Positions 60,401 to 64,000 of a DNA stretch of 64,000 nucleotides are shown here, one piece after another. The position numbers were made by a program, and so were the translations under genes. Positions within the stretch are counted from its first letter, which is position 1, and each line of letters begins with the position of its first letter. The notes under the pieces were generated by a model. The model made no database searches. It worked only from the letters and a program-made list of their open reading frames with translations, and was not told the origin of the DNA. The DNA is from Varroa destructor. Its lineage: Eukaryota; Arthropoda; Arachnida; Mesostigmata; Varroidae. The stretch lies in contig NW_019211457.1 of the NCBI RefSeq assembly GCF_002443255.2, positions 49,588,137-49,652,136 on the forward strand. The letters are read 5' to 3'.

Positions 60401-63400
60401 CTTTACTATTGGCCTGTTTCGAGCGATTTCTATTTGGATTAGTCGAACGTAGTACATAGACCCAGTGGATCTTTCCCAAATGAGCTCATATAGTTACATC
60501 GTCGTTAGCCCCAAATGTTCGCTTGGGCCATATTTTCCCTTGATGTTGGCTTCCCTAGAACCACCACCATCGCCGCTGCTGCTTCGTTTTCTTCCGCATC
60601 CTCGTTGTTCGCATCGTCCGCTCGCAGTGAGAGGAATATGTACCCTGTGTCCCATTTGCTTTCCCAGCGTTCCTGCCCTTCTTCTTTACTGGTTCTGCTG
60701 CTTGGATTCAGCTTCCCGGAATCCTAGTCAGCAAAATACTGTTTGGCAGCCAAACGAAGAAGGCTAGATATGGCTTCTGCTATATCCACACTGTACGAAG
60801 CACAATTAATTTTGATTAGCCGATTGGTCGTTCGGCCTCTGCTAGAAACGAGTCTACGCTAGGCCTTGGGCACTGCTCTTTTTCCCCTTCTATCTCCTTC
60901 TCGCCTGCTTACTGGCTTGACCTAACTATAAGCTTACCCTCCGTCCCGAAGCGCTCCCTATGCTTCTTACTCATTCTTCTTTCGTATTTTTCGCCAGCAA
61001 CGTACAAAAAGCAACCACAATGTATGTTTATGTATGAGCAGGCGAGACATGTGTTTTTCCTACCATATTGTGGCAAGTATTGTTGTATAACGTATTCACA
61101 ACGTCAGCGAGCATGGTCTTTATGCTTTGATATTAGCCCAAGTTCTGCTTATTTGCAAATATTTCTGTTAGGAAAGGACGATACTTTGGTCAAGGGTTTT
61201 CTTTCTACTAAACGAGGATTGTGAGTGGCCAATCAATGATCTAATAAATGTTTTAAGCTGTATATCCGGTATCGCCGTTAAGCACCAGTCGGGGTCTTAG
61301 TTTCAAACTTATTAAGTTAGTGATCAAGTTGTGTAAGCAACCATGGTAACGCTCTACGAATATGAAGACCTTTATTATGAATTCAAAATGATTTAATACA
61401 TACGCACATCAAGAGAGTGTCGTGTTGTTGCGCTTGCAATTTGTAACGCGGTCTTGCCCTTTGCACTATTTTGCACTGAATAGTACAAAATTACATAGTT
61501 GCCAATTTGGTTTAACAGCTTGTTCAAGCTGAAAAATAGAACGAATTCAAGCAAATGGAAAGAATTATGCTTTTCATGAAGTTGTAGTTTTAACCACAAT
61601 GATCGCTAGCGGTACTGAAACGACCGAACAGTTGGTTGTTTGGTTCGCTGAATTGCCGTTGCGGTCACCGCTGCAAAGCGGGGTGCATTTTGCCTTGCCT
61701 ATTTTACACGATTATATGGACCGGTAGGGCTCTGACAGCAACGAAGCTGAAAGGACGGCCTTAGAGACGGCGTCCGCTAGTCGAAGTAAGGGAGTGCGTG
61801 TTATCGCGGCGTAGTTGGCCGTTGCTGGATGCTGATGTCGACGGAAACGTGTAGAGTTCATGATGGGCCAGGGGGTTCATAAATCTCGCCTTATCTACAT
61901 CTTTTTCCCCAACCCCTGGAAGCATCTCATATGAGCTCGTCCCAAATCACATCATACCCACTTTCCTACGGTGACCACCTCGAAGTACCAGCCCCCTTTG
62001 ACATTGTTCTGCACATCTACTGCTTTTGGTTCTTCGTTTAAATTTTGTCGGAACGGGAAGATGTCCTCTTGTGCAGTGCATAGACGGGCAAGCAGTCATG
62101 CAGCCAGACTTATATGCCTTTTAGACCTACCTATAAGCTTGTAGCGAAGACAATCACTTTCGAAGGTTGCCCAGTCCGAGAACAGGATGGATAAGGTACG
62201 TGCTTCAACTAATCTTCATGTTGTCCACGTTCCTATATTCACCACAGACAACGGACATCCTTCATCGCATTTCTATGCTACTTCTTCTTGAGACATTATT
62301 TAATAAAAAAAGAAATATTTGAAGCAATGGGCTGGTACAGACGTATATATGTTTGTATAATATTTACATTGAAAGGCTATCTACTGTTTCGTAAAGATCT
62401 ACGCTAAAATGGACGATATGTGCAATAGTCTATTAATGGAGTTGTTCAGCCGGACTACGTATTAGTACCAAGAAAAAAATAGGCTATAAATTCGACACGC
62501 TAGACATTCTCTAGAGTGATATTATTTTAAGGGGTGTCGATCCGTACTGTGCTATACAGTCTCTCTGAGGCTTGTTTACGTGTGCTTATGTGTAAAAGTA
62601 AGTGCCGATGTATAGATGCTCTTCCATAGCTGATAGCGATATCTGCTTTTAGCATCGTTGCTACTGTTGCTCGTCAGTAGGCTTGTTCGTAGAGAGTATT
62701 CTCCAATAGCATTACGGCTGATAGACCCGTATAAGAACAGAGTGAGCAAGCAAGCGAGCAAACGGGACCTAGACGAGTTCGCCTAGATCAGCGTCGTTCT
62801 CTTGATGGTTATGAAGCATCAACATCATTGATGCCGCTTTTACTGCTGCTGAAGCTCAGTGAGGCTTTTTTCGTCGCTGATGTTTGCTACGTTGATTTCG
62901 TGGTAACAACACCAGCGGTAGCAGCAGCATTTGCCTTGCCTGGACTCGTGCCGCCTTTCGACAAAACGTAGTTCTCATTCCCCTGGTGCGTGCGAACGGC
63001 CCACGTTGCCGGGTGCTTACCCATGTATCGAATACAACGACTACGACGAGGTACGAATATCATCATGCACACCCATACAGCGAAATATACATGTCCCCAC
63101 TGTGTATGTGTTAGCAGCGATGGCAATGGCAGCAAAAGGCACAAACGAGAAAGATCGAAGGAGACGACGGGAGGGGAAACCTAATGCACCGATACCGCCA
63201 TTGAACCTCTGCAGCGGGCTAGCCCTGAACAACAGCAGAGTCTATACAGCACCTACCTCGTGTTTATCTCTCTCACTGCCCACATACACGCACACATACA
63301 GATCTATGAAGACATCACCGCTTCCAACGCGCAGTTCCATCGAACAGGCTAACGTGGCCGGCTGACGCCGATTCTTTTTGGCGGTATCCCTTAGAACAGC

Positions 63401-64000
63401 AGCATAGCCACGATGCCTGGATCCCGTCGTCCGCTTCGGCTCCTGCCATTCCTGTGCGAAGTGACTGGGTCCCGTTGCAGCAACCCGTTTCGACCACAGA
63501 AAGCAGTAGTAGCGTTGTAGATGGGTACGGTTATCGCTGCCGTCGCCAAAATAATGTTCTCTCGAAAGAGAGCTTTAGACCCTAACACTCTGTTCGAACA
63601 CCACTCGGCTTCCAGCAATCAAGGTCGTAAGGACCTTAAGTATTAGCTCACAAACTGTGCAGGATAACAAAGAGTTGAGCGAATAGCAAATCGTAGGCAC
63701 ACGTTCGCAATTTCATGATCAGAACGTGTGGCAACTGGATGACGCGTTGTGTTTTACGGGGGTTAGCAGTTCGGGGATGAACAGGAAAACGCCAGTGATA
63801 ATACATACGACCACAAAGAGGGCAGGACGGGACAGAAAGAGAAGCGTGTGTACGCCCTTGTATGGTTACGTACGTATGTGTGAACGCGAATGTATGTCTT
63901 GGCGGGGTTTGATGGTGGTGCTAGTACATTTATGAAATTGCTCGCTTTTACCAGTGCTTGTTCGCGCTTCTGCTGTACTATAACCAGTTTTATCCGCGGT
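54416..64000 (+). other. Intron after Ig9 (continues past the window); no FN3 exon seen
   Basis: It opens with GTAAGT in phase 1, and the following 9.6 kb was read in all frames for an FN3 exon (PDPP start, core tryptophan, YRIRY, then tyrosine/leucine strands) without success. GC-richer stretches (about 55600-59200, 60500-61000 and 62800-63900) contain open frames of 70-145 codons, none with a recognisable domain. One of them, about 56170-56541, begins with ATG (123 codons) but looks like chance. A run of 17 G lies at 57443-57459. No RNA gene or transposon was recognised. Confidence 0.75.
57443..57459. repeat. G17 homopolymer
   Basis: Seventeen G in a row preceded by GGGGCGGT, so a G-quadruplex on the + strand is possible. 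Confidence 0.95.

Noticed and set aside
62931..63365. 144-codon + frame near the right edge
   Set aside because: It has no ATG start and reads as Ser/Pro/Thr-rich filler, with no FN3, membrane span or tail motif.

Overview
The window is eukaryotic, most likely arthropod nuclear DNA. Short exons with GT/AG boundaries are separated by long introns, microsatellites are frequent, CpG is visibly not depleted, and a decayed mariner transposon lies in one intron. A chelicerate such as a mite or tick would fit, but that is inference from general character and is not tested here.

One gene explains nearly all recognisable coding sequence. Thirteen + strand exons between 11012 and 54415 join in frame into 914 codons encoding nine consecutive immunoglobulin-like domains. 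The domain count and signatures match the nephrin / Sticks-and-stones (SNS) / Hibris / SYG-2 family of cell-adhesion receptors: an Ig1 core with QWAKDGF, GGNP motifs in Ig3 and Ig5, and PSNP motifs in Ig4 and Ig6. In other animals these bind Kirre/Rst/Neph (SYG-1) partners in myoblast fusion, the nephrocyte or podocyte slit diaphragm, and synapse placement. The gene is incomplete here. The start codon and most of the signal peptide are not securely located, and the fibronectin type III domain, transmembrane segment and cytoplasmic tail must lie beyond 64000.

Layout: 1-11011 is 5' flank or first intron, with no confident gene. Exon 1 of the recognisable part (first half of Ig1) is at 11012-11143. 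A 23.9 kb intron follows (11144-34998), holding the mariner remnant (about 12966-13960) and several repeats. Ig1 is completed and Ig2-Ig4 are encoded by spaced exons (34999-48698). Ig5-Ig9 sit in a compact cluster (50111-54415) with introns of 0.2-1.1 kb. From 54416 to 64000 is intron with no recognised exon.

Every intron is phase 1 except the one inside Ig5, which is phase 0. Ig3, Ig4, Ig6, Ig7 and Ig9 are single-exon modules; Ig1, Ig2, Ig5 and Ig8 are split. The most interesting points are the loss of both disulfide cysteines in Ig7, the Ig3-4/Ig5-6 pair repeat with a discordant intron, a possible signal-peptide exon at 8323-8353, and an orphan signal-peptide-like exon at 27361-27452. I found no novel multigene system.
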